Shown: positions 36,402-46,306, counted from the stretch's first letter. The stretch is 64,000 nt of DNA from Planktothrix rubescens CCAP 1459/22 (GCA_904830895.1 LR882960.1:1-64000), one strand, 5' to 3'. Notes: generated by a model not told the origin, from the sequence alone. Numbers and translations are program-made.

Positions 36402-36837
36402 ATACCCAATCAATTAATTTCCCTAGCGAGTAGGGAGCGCTACAAAAAGCGAGTATTCAAAGCAATTTAACTTAGAGTATGTTTCCAATCAATTAATTTC
36501 CCTAGCGAGTAGGGAGAAGATACAACATCCCAATTAGTAACTCGCTGGAAAGATCTCTGGATTAGTTTCCAATCAATTAATTTCCCTAGCGAGTAGGGAG
36601 TAATGGGTACACTAAAAAGTAATAAACATGAAGTATTCACAACTGGTTTCCAATCAATTAATTTCCCTAGCGAGTAGGGAGAAGGTCAATTGGAGAAATA
36701 CAAACCGCCGTCTATTTCGTAGTTTCCAATCAATTAATTTCCCTAGCGAGTAGGGAGTGGAAACTGCCTTATTCAATTACTGAAGCTAAAAGAATTGTCA
36801 TGTTTCCAATCAATTAATTTCCCTAGCGAGTAGGGAG
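36402..36837 (-). CRISPR. CRISPR array 1, 6 repeats and 5 spacers
   Basis: The 36-base repeat begins GTTTCCAATCAATTAATTT on the plus strand and ends AGCGAGTAGGGAG. Repeats start at 36402 (degenerate), 36481, 36565, 36646, 36722 and 36802. Spacers are 43, 48, 45, 40 and 44 bases. On the minus strand the repeat ends in TGGAAAC, the usual 3' end of cyanobacterial repeats, and the degenerate repeat then falls at the far end. This orientation puts the leader at 36838 onward. The repeat contains a short stem (CTCCCTA/TAGGGA). No cas gene lies beside it. Confidence 0.95.
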
Positions 36838-36900
36838 TCCTCCCATTTTAAACCCAGACGCCATCGGTTGTCCAGATAAGGTTTGCGAGACTGATAAAAA
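36838..36900 (-). promoter_or_regulatory. Leader-side sequence of CRISPR array 1
   Basis: Shares with the right flank of array 2 the blocks ATTTTAAACCC, TGTCCAGA and GTTTGCGAG in the same order, although the repeats differ. Conservation next to both arrays marks it as leader. Confidence 0.6.
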
Positions 36901-37301
36901 CAGTTGGCTGAAACAACATTTTACTCCTGAATCAAAATCTCAGAACCCTTACAGGAAGGGTAGGCGAGGCTATAAACAGCAGAATCGATATCATAGGCAT
37001 TCAAGCTTCAGCTTCGCAAAAAACATCAAATAATTATTGAACTCGGATACTCAGTAATCTTTGGCCCCTGACCCCAAGTTTCCACACTTCCCCAGGTATG
37101 GCGGGAAAGGGGATAAAACCGCAGGTTATGGGGTAAAGACAAGATACGCGCAAAATTTAGCACGATGTAAAGTTGGGTAAGAAGGCAAAAATGGTTTCTC
37201 ACCCTCCTCCCCCTGTCAAAGTAGCGTCTAAGCGAGAGCGGGAATATTTGCGTAATTCGTGGGAGATACAGCAATAACTGAATAAATATTTTTGAATCCA
37301 T
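36901..37301. other. Gene-free stretch between array 1 and IS630-A copy 2
   Basis: About 400 bases without a convincing gene. A 28-codon plus-strand frame near 37191 (MVSHPPPPVKVASKRERE start) has a plausible start but no context support. Confidence 0.3.
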
Positions 37302-37303
37302 TA

Positions 37304-38490
37304 AGCTGTTCAGCATCTAAATAGGGTATAATGAAAAACTAAGTTTAGAAAAATCAATAAAAAGATGCCTGCTAAAAATCACTTAAATGAAAAGCAAGTA
37401 GAGAAACTACAGAAAAGATTGAAAGAGGAAGAAAATGGACAAATCAGAGAAAGAATCTTGATTCTACTATTGCTAAATGATGGTAAAAAACAAAGTGAAA
37501 TTGCCAATTTTTTGGGATGTTCAATAAATAAAGTATGTTATTGGTGTGTACATGGAGATCCGGACAAGTTAGAAAGCCTGAAAGATGAAAGAATGAAAGG
37601 AAATAATAGAAAAGCCACAGATAAATATATAGAGATATTATTAGAAACTGTAGAAAAAGAACCGGAAGAATTAGGATATGAATTTGGGAGATGGACAGGA
37701 GAAAGATTGGCAACTTATTTAGAACAAATCACAGAAATAAAATTAAGTGGTTCACAAGTGAGAAGGATATTAAAGAAAAAAAAGTATGTTTACTTGTGGG
37801 CAAAGTATAGCTTGGAAGAGAAAAGAGATCCAGAAAAAAGGAAATTATTTAAAAATAAAATAGAAGAATATTTAAAAATAACAAAAGAAAGTCCAGAACA
37901 ATTACAGGTATGGTTTTGGGATGAAAGTGGATTTAATTTAAGAGTAATAAAAAGAAAGAACTGGTGTGAAAAAGGAAAGAGAAGAAAGATTAGAGGAGAC
38001 AGAAGGAAAGGAAAAGTTAATGTTATGGGAGGATTGAGGTACTCGGACAAAAAAAGATTTGTAGAATTTCTGGATAAAGGGAATGCAAATAATTTTTATC
38101 AAGTGTTAAAAAGTTTTTATCAAGAGCTAATTCATGAGTGGGTATTAGCGGGAAATCAAGCAGAAGAATTTGTAGAAAAAGGAGCAAAGATTGTCATTAT
38201 TCTTGATAATGCAAGTTTTCACAAAAAAGAAGAATACCTAGAAAAAATTAAAGCAGAAATGCCTAATATCTATTTAGAATTTCTTCCAGAATATAGTCCA
38301 GATTATAATTTAATTGAATTGGTCTGGCATTCAGCTAAAGAATATATTGCTAATCGACTCTTTAAATCAGTTGATGAGCTAGAGTGTTTATTGCATCAGC
38401 TTTTAAATGAGGGACAGTTATCTATTAAATGGGGACGTAAACTTAAAAACAAAGGTAATGCTATAATCACAGTTTAAATGCATAACAGCT
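37304..38490 (+). mobile_element. IS630-A copy 2, between genes
   Basis: The same 1187-bp element in the opposite orientation. TA duplications lie at 37302-37303 and 38491-38492. Joining the flanks does not rebuild a recognisable gene, so the insertion is intergenic. Confidence 0.93.
37365..38477 (+). CDS. IS630-family transposase (copy 2)
   Basis: 370 residues, the same protein as copy 1, full length with intact DDE residues. Confidence 0.95.
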   Translation: MPAKNHLNEKQVEKLQKRLKEEENGQIRERILILLLLNDGKKQSEIANFLGCSINKVCYWCVHGDPDKLESLKDERMKGNNRKATDKYIEILLETVEKEPEELGYEFGRWTGERLATYLEQITEIKLSGSQVRRILKKKKYVYLWAKYSLEEKRDPEKRKLFKNKIEEYLKITKESPEQLQVWFWDESGFNLRVIKRKNWCEKGKRRKIRGDRRKGKVNVMGGLRYSDKKRFVEFLDKGNANNFYQVLKSFYQELIHEWVLAGNQAEEFVEKGAKIVIILDNASFHKKEEYLEKIKAEMPNIYLEFLPEYSPDYNLIELVWHSAKEYIANRLFKSVDELECLLHQLLNEGQLSIKWGRKLKNKGNAIITV

Positions 38491-38535
38491 TAGCTTATTT
38501 ATGCTGAAGGTTTGGGTTTTATGAATACTTGAATA

Positions 38536-39135
38536 CTATTTGAAAGAACCATAAAAAGAGTAGGATGATTGAGGCCCTGAAATTTGCAAAATCCAATGTT
38601 TAAAATTGTGAGAATCTAAGCAATAACCTCCCCGTCCTTGTAAAATCAGTTTGTAGCGACTATCGTTATTAATGCCTGATTCAAAAATACCATTACCAGC
38701 CAATTTGCCAGTTAGTCGTACTTCTTTATAAAATCTTTCATCAGCCACAGGTTTATCATAAAAATCAGTACCAAATTCAGTCTTTTGTGGGGGAAGGCTA
38801 AAGGAAAGATTGCCAGCTTTTCCTTTGGTATCAGTGAAATGAAAGTTCCAAGATCGGTTATTACTAGAATGTGATAGGGTATAGGTTTCAGAGGGATCAG
38901 CAATACCTTTATTCTCCTCCAAACCCGCTGCACCTACAACTAATTTAGCGGCAGGGGAAAATTTTAGTTCATTGAGTTGTGCTACATCATAATTCTCTAG
39001 TGAGTTTGTATATTCTAACCATTCTCCTCCAATACCACAGCAGGCACAAGCATGGGCATTAGCTGGATTGATCAGAAAAAGGGCTATCGCACTGATGAAA
39101 CTTATGGTGTAGAGTATTATGCGGTTTTTGGTCAT
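38536..39135 (-). CDS. Hypothetical exported cysteine-containing protein
   Basis: A 199-residue protein with a clear signal peptide (IILYTISFISAIALFLI, cleavage likely after ANA). It is followed by a HACACCG cysteine cluster at the start of the mature protein, which could bind metal or haem. The rest is strand-rich with few charges and ends in aromatic residues (QSSYSFYGSFK). A periplasmic or outer-membrane location is likely. I do not know the family. Its neighbours are the CHAT protein (same strand) and an IS copy downstream. Confidence 0.65.
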   Translation of the reverse strand: MTKNRIILYTISFISAIALFLINPANAHACACCGIGGEWLEYTNSLENYDVAQLNELKFSPAAKLVVGAAGLEENKGIADPSETYTLSHSSNNRSWNFHFTDTKGKAGNLSFSLPPQKTEFGTDFYDKPVADERFYKEVRLTGKLAGNGIFESGINNDSRYKLILQGRGGYCLDSHNFKHWILQISGPQSSYSFYGSFK

Positions 39136-39182
39136 AAGTTTTTGCCTTGCTAATTGTTCTTTTTGTAGTTTATTTTAAATTT

Positions 39183-39289
39183 GTAATACCATTTCCGAAA
39201 ACTTATGCTACAATGGCTCAATTGAGATCAATATAAAATAAATTAGAAGCCCTATCTACTGTTGCATCACTTTTTAGAAATGGTATTAC
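39183..39289. repeat. Possible MITE remnant with 13-bp inverted ends
   Basis: GTAATACCATTTC at 39183-39195 and its exact complement at 39277-39289 enclose about 80 AT-rich, noncoding bases. The size and ends fit a miniature transposable element. Chance cannot be excluded from a single copy. Confidence 0.45.
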
Positions 39290-39389
39290 TATCAAAACAT
39301 CAAAAAATAGAGCCATTCTCAACGGTTCAAGTTCTGTGATTATACTGTAGGCTAAAATAGTTATTTCTAAACTCCGAACTCCCCTTCCC

Positions 39390-42300
39390 TCATTGTCCAT
39401 TACCAATCAGGATAAAGGCAGACCAAAAATAAGGGTGATTCAGAGATTGATTTTTAATTAAACTGATTTGCGCTTGCTGTAACGCTTCAGATTTCGTAAA
39501 TTTACCTGATTTTATGTTATTATAAAAGTCAGCCATTAAAATTTGTGTTCCTTGATCATCTACTGTCCACAGAGATGCCATAGTCGTTGCGGCGCCCGCA
39601 AGCTGCATTTGATAGCCTAAGCCTAAGATTTCTTCACCATTACCGAGATTACCACCGACTCCGGTTTGACACGCGCTTAAAACGACTAAATCAACGGCTG
39701 TGAGGTTGAGGGTTTCGATATCTTTGAGGGTTAAGCGATCGCCATTTCCGAATAAAATAAAGGAATCATCGGGATTACCAGGCATAAAGGAGGCATGGGT
39801 GGCAAAATGAATGATATTATGATCATTTAATTGTGGTAGCGTTGTTTGTGGGTTAAAATTTTTGTCTAGCAAGGTCATCGTATCGGGAATCGTTGCGGCA
39901 ATTGTTGTTACTTCCTGACCTGCGTAGGGAAGCCCGTTAAAGGATAATTGTCTTTGTCCGACTTGGACGTTATATTGCCCCTGGGTAAAAGCACCTGCTA
40001 AAATATGGGGTTTTTCAGGATTTTTGGCGGTAAAATCGCTTAAAGATGCCGAGGTAACGTTATTAATTGTATAATTTTCAATTAGCCACTGTTTACCGTC
40101 ATAGAGTGCAGCTAGAGGAATATAACGCAGTTGACCATCGGGGGCGTAAATAATATGTTGTACTTTGGCTATTTGTAGGTCTTGGGCAATGGGTTGAATT
40201 AGTAATTGATAGAGATTATAAGCAGAAGGCTGGATTTGAGAATTGGGAAGGAAACGATCCGTGATTTTAGTTCTAAAGTCGAGAATAGCACGATTGAGGT
40301 TAGTTTTGTCAATAGCAACGGTGCGATGAATTGGTGGAGAGTAGGGGGTGACTAAAACTAATTCTAAGCGATCTTCAAGGATTAAGGGATATAAAATAAC
40401 TGTAGATTGTGGTAATTGTCCTAATTGTCGTTGTAAGCGGTTCAGATTGGGTAAATCTAGGTTTTGACCGCCAGTAGTTTGTGAGAGTTGTTGGGTAAGT
40501 TGGATGACTTCAGGACTATTAATAAAATCATTAAAATCTTGTCTAATTTGTTGCTGTTGCTGTTCTAGTTGAGCAATGCGCTCATTTTGAGATGATTTTC
40601 TGGCTTCTGGTTTGATTTGACGTAAAGCCACTAATTCTTGTCCTAATGCGATCGCGTTTTGTTCAATTTTACCATAATTATCTAACAATTTTTGTTCTTG
40701 GGGTAATAATTCGACACCCTGGACTGTTTCCTGATTTCCCCTAACATTATGTAAATAATCGTCTAATTCTTGAATTTTGAGTAAATCTAGGACTTGTTGT
40801 GCTTCTAAAACCCGATCTTCTTGTAATAATAAGTCAGCGAGATGACGATAGGTGTCAGCAACGGTAGCGGTATAGGATTGCTTTTGTGAGAAAGGTAATC
40901 CAGCCAAGTCTTGACGAATGGCTTCGGTGACATTAACTGCTTGTTTATAGAAGGTAATAGCCAGAGGTATTTGCTTTTTTTGTTGAAAAATTTCACCAAT
41001 ATTAGCTAAAACACTGCTTTCTCCAGGACGATTGCCATTTTCTCGAAAGATAGCTAAAGCTTGTTGATAACTATTTAATGCTTGGTCTTGTTGCCCTAAA
41101 TTCTGGTAAACTTTGCCTAAATTATTCAGTGTCACCCCCTCTCCCGTAATATCTCCTATTTGCTCTCGAATGCTTAATGCTTGCTTATAATAATCTAATG
41201 CTTGGTTATAGTCAGATTTTGTTTGATAAATTGAACCGATATCGTTTAAAGTATGTGCTTCTCCAGCTTGATCTCCTATTTGTTGACGAATTGCTAAGGA
41301 TTGCTGATATACTGTTAATGCTGCTTCCGATTTCTTGAGTAAATTATAAACTAAACCGATATTATTTAAGGTTTGTCCTTCCCCAGCTTGATCTCCTATT
41401 TGCCTTCTGATAGTTAACGCTTGCTGAAAATAGGTTAATGCTTGCTCATATTCACCTAAAATATGATAAACTCCGCCAATACTGTTCAAAGAATAACCTT
41501 GACCTGCGATTTCACCAATTTCTTTTCTAACAGCTAAGGCTTGCTGAAAATAATCTAAAGCTTGTCCATATTTACCTTGAGTGTAATAAACACTAGCGAT
41601 ACTACTGAGGATGTACGCTTCCCCTGGATAATCCCCTATATCCTTGCTTAAAGTTAAAGATTGCTGAAAATAATCTAAAGCAGTTTGATATTGTCCTAAA
41701 TTACGATAAACTGCGCCCATATTACCTAGTGTAATTCCTTCACCAATGCGATCGCCAATTTCCCTAGTAATGGCTAAGGCTTGCTGATAATATTGTAATG
41801 CTTTGGGATAATCGCCCTTACTATCATAAACACTAGCAATATTATTAATCGTCCTGCCTTCTTCGCTCTTATTGCTAATCTGACGCTCAATGACTAAAGC
41901 TTGCTTATAGTAATCTAAAGCCTGGGGATATAACCCCTGATTGGCATAAACTACACCCATACTATTAAGGATACGCGATTCAACGTAGCGATCGCCCATT
42001 CTACGACTAATGGTTAAACCTTGATTATCATAAGCCAAAGATTTATCATATTCACCTAAAAGATCATAAACAATACCAATATTATTGAAAATTCTCGCTT
42101 GTACTGAAATATCATTAATTTCTTGACTAATATCCAACGCTTGTTCATGGAAACTCAAGGCTTCTTGATAATTACCTTGTCTGCGTTTAACAACACCGAT
42201 ATGATCAAGAGTCAAGGATTCTAACTGGCGATCTCTTACTTCTCTACTAATAGTTAAACCCTGTTGATACCATTTTAACGCTTCAGGGTATTGACTTAAA

Positions 42301-42731
42301 TTATAATAATTTACGCCAATTTCGCTGGAAATTCTCCCTAGTAAGGAAGTTTTCTTATTCCCAGAGATAGATTTAACGATATCTAAAGCTTGGTTTAGCA
42401 ACTTCACAGCTTGATGATATTCACTTACAAAACGATGAACAGTGCCAAGATTATACAAAATCTCAGCTTGTTTAAGTTGATTATTTAACTTTTGACTTAA
42501 AACAAGTGCTTGTTGATAGGTTACTAAAGCTTCCTGATATTGACTTTGTTGAAATTGCCGTTGTCCTTGTTGTAACAGTTGCTCTAAGTGATCACTTTCA
42601 TTTTGAGTAATATTAGATTGGGCTAACACTGGCGAATTATTGCTACTGACAATCTGATTTAAGTTAACCCCAATTGTCACAGCCAATAAAAGATAACTTA
42701 TTTTTTTAAAGTAAAATGCTTCTATATTCAT
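39390..42731 (-). CDS. Exported TPR protein with C-terminal CHAT (caspase-like) protease domain
   Basis: A 1113-residue protein with an N-terminal export signal (YLLLAVTIGVNLNQIV, then PVLAQ). About thirteen TPR repeats of form GEGxTLNNIGxVYxxLGxYxxAL follow (residues about 60-600), then a C-terminal CHAT domain. The catalytic His979 (HFATHASF) and Cys1021 (SACQTG) are both present, so a caspase-like protease is possible. The start overlaps the upstream DUF928 stop (ATGA), a common cyanobacterial pair. Partners of such pairs often sit with two-partner secretion genes, not seen here. The gene is intact although its partner is broken and its promoter may now come from an IS. Confidence 0.88.
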   Translation of the reverse strand: MNIEAFYFKKISYLLLAVTIGVNLNQIVSSNNSPVLAQSNITQNESDHLEQLLQQGQRQFQQSQYQEALVTYQQALVLSQKLNNQLKQAEILYNLGTVHRFVSEYHQAVKLLNQALDIVKSISGNKKTSLLGRISSEIGVNYYNLSQYPEALKWYQQGLTISREVRDRQLESLTLDHIGVVKRRQGNYQEALSFHEQALDISQEINDISVQARIFNNIGIVYDLLGEYDKSLAYDNQGLTISRRMGDRYVESRILNSMGVVYANQGLYPQALDYYKQALVIERQISNKSEEGRTINNIASVYDSKGDYPKALQYYQQALAITREIGDRIGEGITLGNMGAVYRNLGQYQTALDYFQQSLTLSKDIGDYPGEAYILSSIASVYYTQGKYGQALDYFQQALAVRKEIGEIAGQGYSLNSIGGVYHILGEYEQALTYFQQALTIRRQIGDQAGEGQTLNNIGLVYNLLKKSEAALTVYQQSLAIRQQIGDQAGEAHTLNDIGSIYQTKSDYNQALDYYKQALSIREQIGDITGEGVTLNNLGKVYQNLGQQDQALNSYQQALAIFRENGNRPGESSVLANIGEIFQQKKQIPLAITFYKQAVNVTEAIRQDLAGLPFSQKQSYTATVADTYRHLADLLLQEDRVLEAQQVLDLLKIQELDDYLHNVRGNQETVQGVELLPQEQKLLDNYGKIEQNAIALGQELVALRQIKPEARKSSQNERIAQLEQQQQQIRQDFNDFINSPEVIQLTQQLSQTTGGQNLDLPNLNRLQRQLGQLPQSTVILYPLILEDRLELVLVTPYSPPIHRTVAIDKTNLNRAILDFRTKITDRFLPNSQIQPSAYNLYQLLIQPIAQDLQIAKVQHIIYAPDGQLRYIPLAALYDGKQWLIENYTINNVTSASLSDFTAKNPEKPHILAGAFTQGQYNVQVGQRQLSFNGLPYAGQEVTTIAATIPDTMTLLDKNFNPQTTLPQLNDHNIIHFATHASFMPGNPDDSFILFGNGDRLTLKDIETLNLTAVDLVVLSACQTGVGGNLGNGEEILGLGYQMQLAGAATTMASLWTVDDQGTQILMADFYNNIKSGKFTKSEALQQAQISLIKNQSLNHPYFWSAFILIGNGQ

Positions 42732-43600
42732 CTTGTTCCTCCTCCTTGTTCTCGTCCAGGCTCAAAAATATCACCAAAAATAGAGTTATTATCATTTTTA
42801 TTTTCTGGATTATTTTCTTGCTGTTCAATAACAGAAATAGTATCTAATATTGGTTTATCAGCAAGTTCGCCTAATCCAACTGATTGCAGAAGTTCACCCC
42901 ATTGTTGCCTATATTTAGGTTCATCAGGATATTTTTGACGTAATTGTGCTAAACTTGATAAAGCATCATACCAAATACCTGCATCTGCATAAATAGTCGG
43001 TATTTTATCTTCCCTAGCAGTTGCCAACTTTTGTCGTAAATCAGGACTAATTTCAACTCTTTGTATCCATCCCCTGATTAACACTTCTTCAGAAGGATCT
43101 ACATCATCAAAAACAATAATTATTTGCCAAGTATAACGCTGATTGATTAATAAAGATTTAGCTTTATTAAAGGTAAAGCCAATAATACCACCTTTAGTTG
43201 GAGTTAATTCAGTTTTTTCAATATAATGATCTTCTGGATCAATTAGTTCTACATCTAATCTCTGTATTGCCCGATTAAATTGAGGTATATAAGCAAAAAT
43301 TGTAGGATGTTCAGCAATTGTGAAACCAACATTATTTTCCGGTACAATCGCAGTAGCAAGAATATTACCAATAGGAATCAGAGAACCGCGAGTCCCTCCA
43401 CCTTGTCGTCTTGGCGGTTCACCAATATCAGGCAAAGAAAACGAATCAGGTTGTTTAAATTCTAGAGGTTGTTTTTGAGATTCACTATCCTGAGCTAGAG
43501 CAGGTAATTGCCAGCAATAATTAAGATTAATCAATATTACCAGATATAGCAGTCCTAAATCATTATCAAGAGCATGATATAATGATAAGCTGTTATGCAT
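42728..43600 (-). pseudogene. DUF928 family exported protein, 5' end displaced by nested ISs
   Basis: A DUF928-type protein found upstream of CHAT/TPR genes. Its body reads DIGEPPRRQGGGTRGS early on, then FIPQFNRAIQRL-like and DAGIWYDALSSLAQLRQ segments. The present frame begins in the IS630-A end (MHNSL) and then reads 13 residues of IS-B end sequence before native codons start at 43546. Joining 43544 to 45887 with one TA rebuilds MNKLIRVTSYLVILINLNYC and then WQLPALAQ, a complete signal peptide starting at the ATG at 45913. The insertion thus removed the start and half the signal peptide. It is coupled to the CHAT gene by ATGA. Confidence 0.85.
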
Positions 43601-44774
43601 TTAAACTGTGATTATAGCATTACCTTTGTTTTTAAGTTTACGTCCCCATTTAATAGATAACTGTCCCTCATTTAAAAGCTGATGCAATAAACACTCTAGC
43701 TCATCAACTGATTTAAAGAGTCGATTAGCAATATATTCTTTAGCTGAATGCCAGACCAATTCAATTAAATTATAATCTGGACTATATTCTGGAAGAAATT
43801 CTAAATAGATATTAGGCATTTCTGCTTTAATTTTTTCTAGGTATTCTTCTTTTTTGTGAAAACTTGCATTATCAAGAATAATGACAATCTTTGCTCCTTT
43901 TTCTACAAATTCTTCTGCTTGATTTCCCGCTAATACCCACTCATGAATTAGCTCTTGATAAAAACTTTTTAACACTTGATAAAAATTATTTGCATTCCCT
44001 TTATCCAGAAATTCTACAAATCTTTTTTTGTCCGAGTACCTCAATCCTCCCATAACATTAACTTTTCCTTTCCTTCTGTCTCCTCTAATCTTTCTTCTCT
44101 TTCCTTTTTCACACCAGTTCTTTCTTTTTATTACTCTTAAATTAAATCCACTTTCATCCCAAAACCATACCTGTAATTGTTCTGGACTTTCTTTTGTTAT
44201 TTTTAAATATTCTTCTATTTTATTTTTAAATAATTTCCTTTTTTCTGGATCTCTTTTCTCTTCCAAGCTATACTTTGCCCACAAGTAAACATACTTTTTT
44301 TTCTTTAATATCCTTCTCACTTGTGAACCACTTAATTTTATTTCTGTGATTTGTTCTAAATAAGTTGCCAATCTTTCTCCTGTCCATCTCCCAAATTCAT
44401 ATCCTAATTCTTCCGGTTCTTTTTCTACAGTTTCTAATAATATCTCTATATATTTATCTGTGGCTTTTCTATTATTTCCTTTCATTCTTTCATCTTTCAG
44501 GCTTTCTAACTTGTCCGGATCTCCATGTACACACCAATAACATACTTTATTTATTGAACATCCCAAAAAATTGGCAATTTCACTTTGTTTTTTACCATCA
44601 TTTAGCAATAGTAGAATCAAGATTCTTTCTCTGATTTGTCCATTTTCTTCCTCTTTCAATCTTTTCTGTAGTTTCTCTACTTGCTTTTCATTTAAGTGAT
44701 TTTTAGCAGGCATCTTTTTATTGATTTTTCTAAACTTAGTTTTTCATTATACCCTATTTAGATGCTGAACAGCT
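43588..44774 (-). mobile_element. IS630-A copy 3, nested in IS-B
   Basis: The same 1187-bp element, with TA duplications at 43586-43587 and 44775-44776. It lies between the left inverted repeat of IS-B and the IS-B transposase start, so it entered after IS-B. Confidence 0.93.
43601..44713 (-). CDS. IS630-family transposase (copy 3)
   Basis: 370 residues, the same protein as the other copies and full length. Confidence 0.95.
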   Translation of the reverse strand: MPAKNHLNEKQVEKLQKRLKEEENGQIRERILILLLLNDGKKQSEIANFLGCSINKVCYWCVHGDPDKLESLKDERMKGNNRKATDKYIEILLETVEKEPEELGYEFGRWTGERLATYLEQITEIKLSGSQVRRILKKKKYVYLWAKYSLEEKRDPEKRKLFKNKIEEYLKITKESPEQLQVWFWDESGFNLRVIKRKNWCEKGKRRKIRGDRRKGKVNVMGGLRYSDKKRFVEFLDKGNANNFYQVLKSFYQELIHEWVLAGNQAEEFVEKGAKIVIILDNASFHKKEEYLEKIKAEMPNIYLEFLPEYSPDYNLIELVWHSAKEYIANRLFKSVDELECLLHQLLNEGQLSIKWGRKLKNKGNAIITV

Positions 44775-44790
44775 TATACACTACTTGATT

Positions 44791-45864
44791 ATGACAATAA
44801 AAATTATGAATGACTTACAACAGGCAGAAAAAGAGCGGAACAAAGAAATAGCTGAATTAGAAATTTTAATTGAGAGTAATCTTTCGGCAAGAGAACTAAA
44901 ACGAGCAATAGCTGTCAGGATGGCACTCACCGGTAAAATTTACCGTGAAATCAGCCAAATTTTAGGTGTAAGCGAATTTTTTGTTGGGCATTGGAAAAAA
45001 GTTTTTAAAGTCAAAGGAATCGCTGGATTAAAACTAGGATATAAAGGCTCAAAAGGGTATTTAAGTATTCAAGAAAAAACAGAAGTAATTGAGTGGTTAA
45101 AGAATAAAAAGTATTGGGATTTAGATGAATTAGTTACTTATGTGGATCAAGAATTTGGGGTAATATATAAATCGAAACAAAGCTACTATAAACTTTTTGA
45201 CCAGGCAAATATTAGTTGGAAGAAGTCTCAAAAGGTGAATCCAAAATTTAACGAAGAGCAAGTAAAAAAAAAGAGAGAAGAAATTAATGAGATGTTATCA
45301 AAACAAAAGGCTGGCATAGAATCGGGGGAAGTAATAGTATTTTTTTTAGATGAATGTCATCTACTTCATGGAGATGTTAATGGCTACGTTTGGGGTCAAT
45401 CAAATCTAAGAATTGAAGTTCCAATTACCAATGAAAAAGAGCGACAAACTTATTTTGGAGCACTGAATTATCAAAGCAAAAGATTCCATGTTAAAAGTTA
45501 CCCATCTGGGGATGGAAAATCAACAATTGAATTTATAAAATACTTACAAAACCAATATAAAAACAAGAGAATTATCTTAATTTGGGATGGAGCGAGCTAT
45601 CATAGATTTGGAGAATTTAGAGAATTTTTATCAGAAATAAATGGTGATAAAGAACCTGATGATTTTTTAATTACTTGTATTTTATTTGCTCCTAATGCTC
45701 CGCAACAAAATCCGGTTGAAGATATTTGGTTACAAGCGAAAAACTTTTTGAGGAAGTATTGGTATTTATGCAGGTCGTTTAAGATTATCAAATTTTTGTT
45801 CGAGTTTTTTACTAAGGAACATAAATTTGATTTTCCCAAAATTCATCAGTATACTTATATATAG
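44791..45864 (+). CDS. IS-B transposase, IS630 superfamily
   Basis: A 357-residue DDE transposase from the ATG at 44791 (a TTG two codons earlier is less likely). It has a helix-turn-helix near residues 50-80 (YREISQILGVSEFFVGHWK). The catalytic triad is LDECHLLHG, IWDGASYHR and NPVEDIWLQAK. It differs clearly from the IS630-A protein (no shared blocks beyond the triad). Full length. IS630-A lies just upstream in the opposite orientation and probably separates it from its own promoter. Confidence 0.9.
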   Translation: MTIKIMNDLQQAEKERNKEIAELEILIESNLSARELKRAIAVRMALTGKIYREISQILGVSEFFVGHWKKVFKVKGIAGLKLGYKGSKGYLSIQEKTEVIEWLKNKKYWDLDELVTYVDQEFGVIYKSKQSYYKLFDQANISWKKSQKVNPKFNEEQVKKKREEINEMLSKQKAGIESGEVIVFFLDECHLLHGDVNGYVWGQSNLRIEVPITNEKERQTYFGALNYQSKRFHVKSYPSGDGKSTIEFIKYLQNQYKNKRIILIWDGASYHRFGEFREFLSEINGDKEPDDFLITCILFAPNAPQQNPVEDIWLQAKNFLRKYWYLCRSFKIIKFLFEFFTKEHKFDFPKIHQYTYI

Positions 45865-45945
45865 AAAATCATTTAGGATTGCTATAGCTAGTTACTCTAA
45901 TTAATTTATTCATAATATCTGGTTTTTTCTTGATTACAATAATAG

Positions 45946-46071
45946 TTAAAAATAGGTTTCTAAAATGTATTTGGTTTCCACTCCATTTTGAATCACAAAA
46001 AAGTATTCTTGATCTCTACTGAAATCAACACTTTCTTCAGGGAATCGAATTTGATAATCTACTTGACTCAT
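45946..46071 (-). CDS. Short hypothetical ORF upstream of the DUF928 gene
   Basis: A 41-residue frame, MSQVDYQIRFPEESVDFSRD at its start, ending soon after NGVETKYILET. Codon use and composition look protein-like. It could be the N terminus of a longer gene, truncated here, or a small protein. Nothing downstream continues it. Confidence 0.35.
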   Translation of the reverse strand: MSQVDYQIRFPEESVDFSRDQEYFFVIQNGVETKYILETYF

Positions 46072-46202
46072 TTTGTACTCCAGATTACGAGGTTAAAATA
46101 CATGGTTGACATTGTAGCAGTTATTCTATGCAACGATTAAAGAATCTGATAGGGCGTGATAGCTTCTCTTAAACCTAAATTCAACCAACTCGAAATCGAA
46201 AC

Positions 46203-46306
46203 CTAAGTAGGTAGGCGTAATTAAACCTAACTATGTAGATAGGGTAAACCCTTGCTGTAAATAGCTTTCAGCCAGACTGGGATGGTGGGATATTCTCGCC
46301 CACCTA
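46203..46306. repeat. Structured intergenic repeat with TAAGTAGGTAGG ends
   Basis: CTAAGTAGGTAGGCG on the left faces GCCCACCTACTTA on the right, as at 33060-33181. The internal sequences are different but of similar size. The rest of 46072-46413 contains no gene. Confidence 0.35.

Larger units (their letters stand above)
43547..45884 (+). mobile_element. IS-B, a second IS630-type element, containing a nested IS630-A
   Basis: Ends match as inverted repeats: TAGCAGTCCTAAATCATT at 43547 and, read inward from 45884, TAGCAATCCTAAATGATT. TA flanks at 43545-43546 and 45885-45886 mark the target duplication. IS630-A copy 3 sits inside the left end. Without the nested copy and its extra TA the element is 1149 bp. 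The insertion split the signal-peptide codons of the DUF928 gene. Confidence 0.85.

Noticed and set aside
37026-37316. Minus-strand frame of 96 codons ending at CRISPR array 1 flank
   Set aside because: Starts inside the IS end and has no recognisable domain; probably chance.
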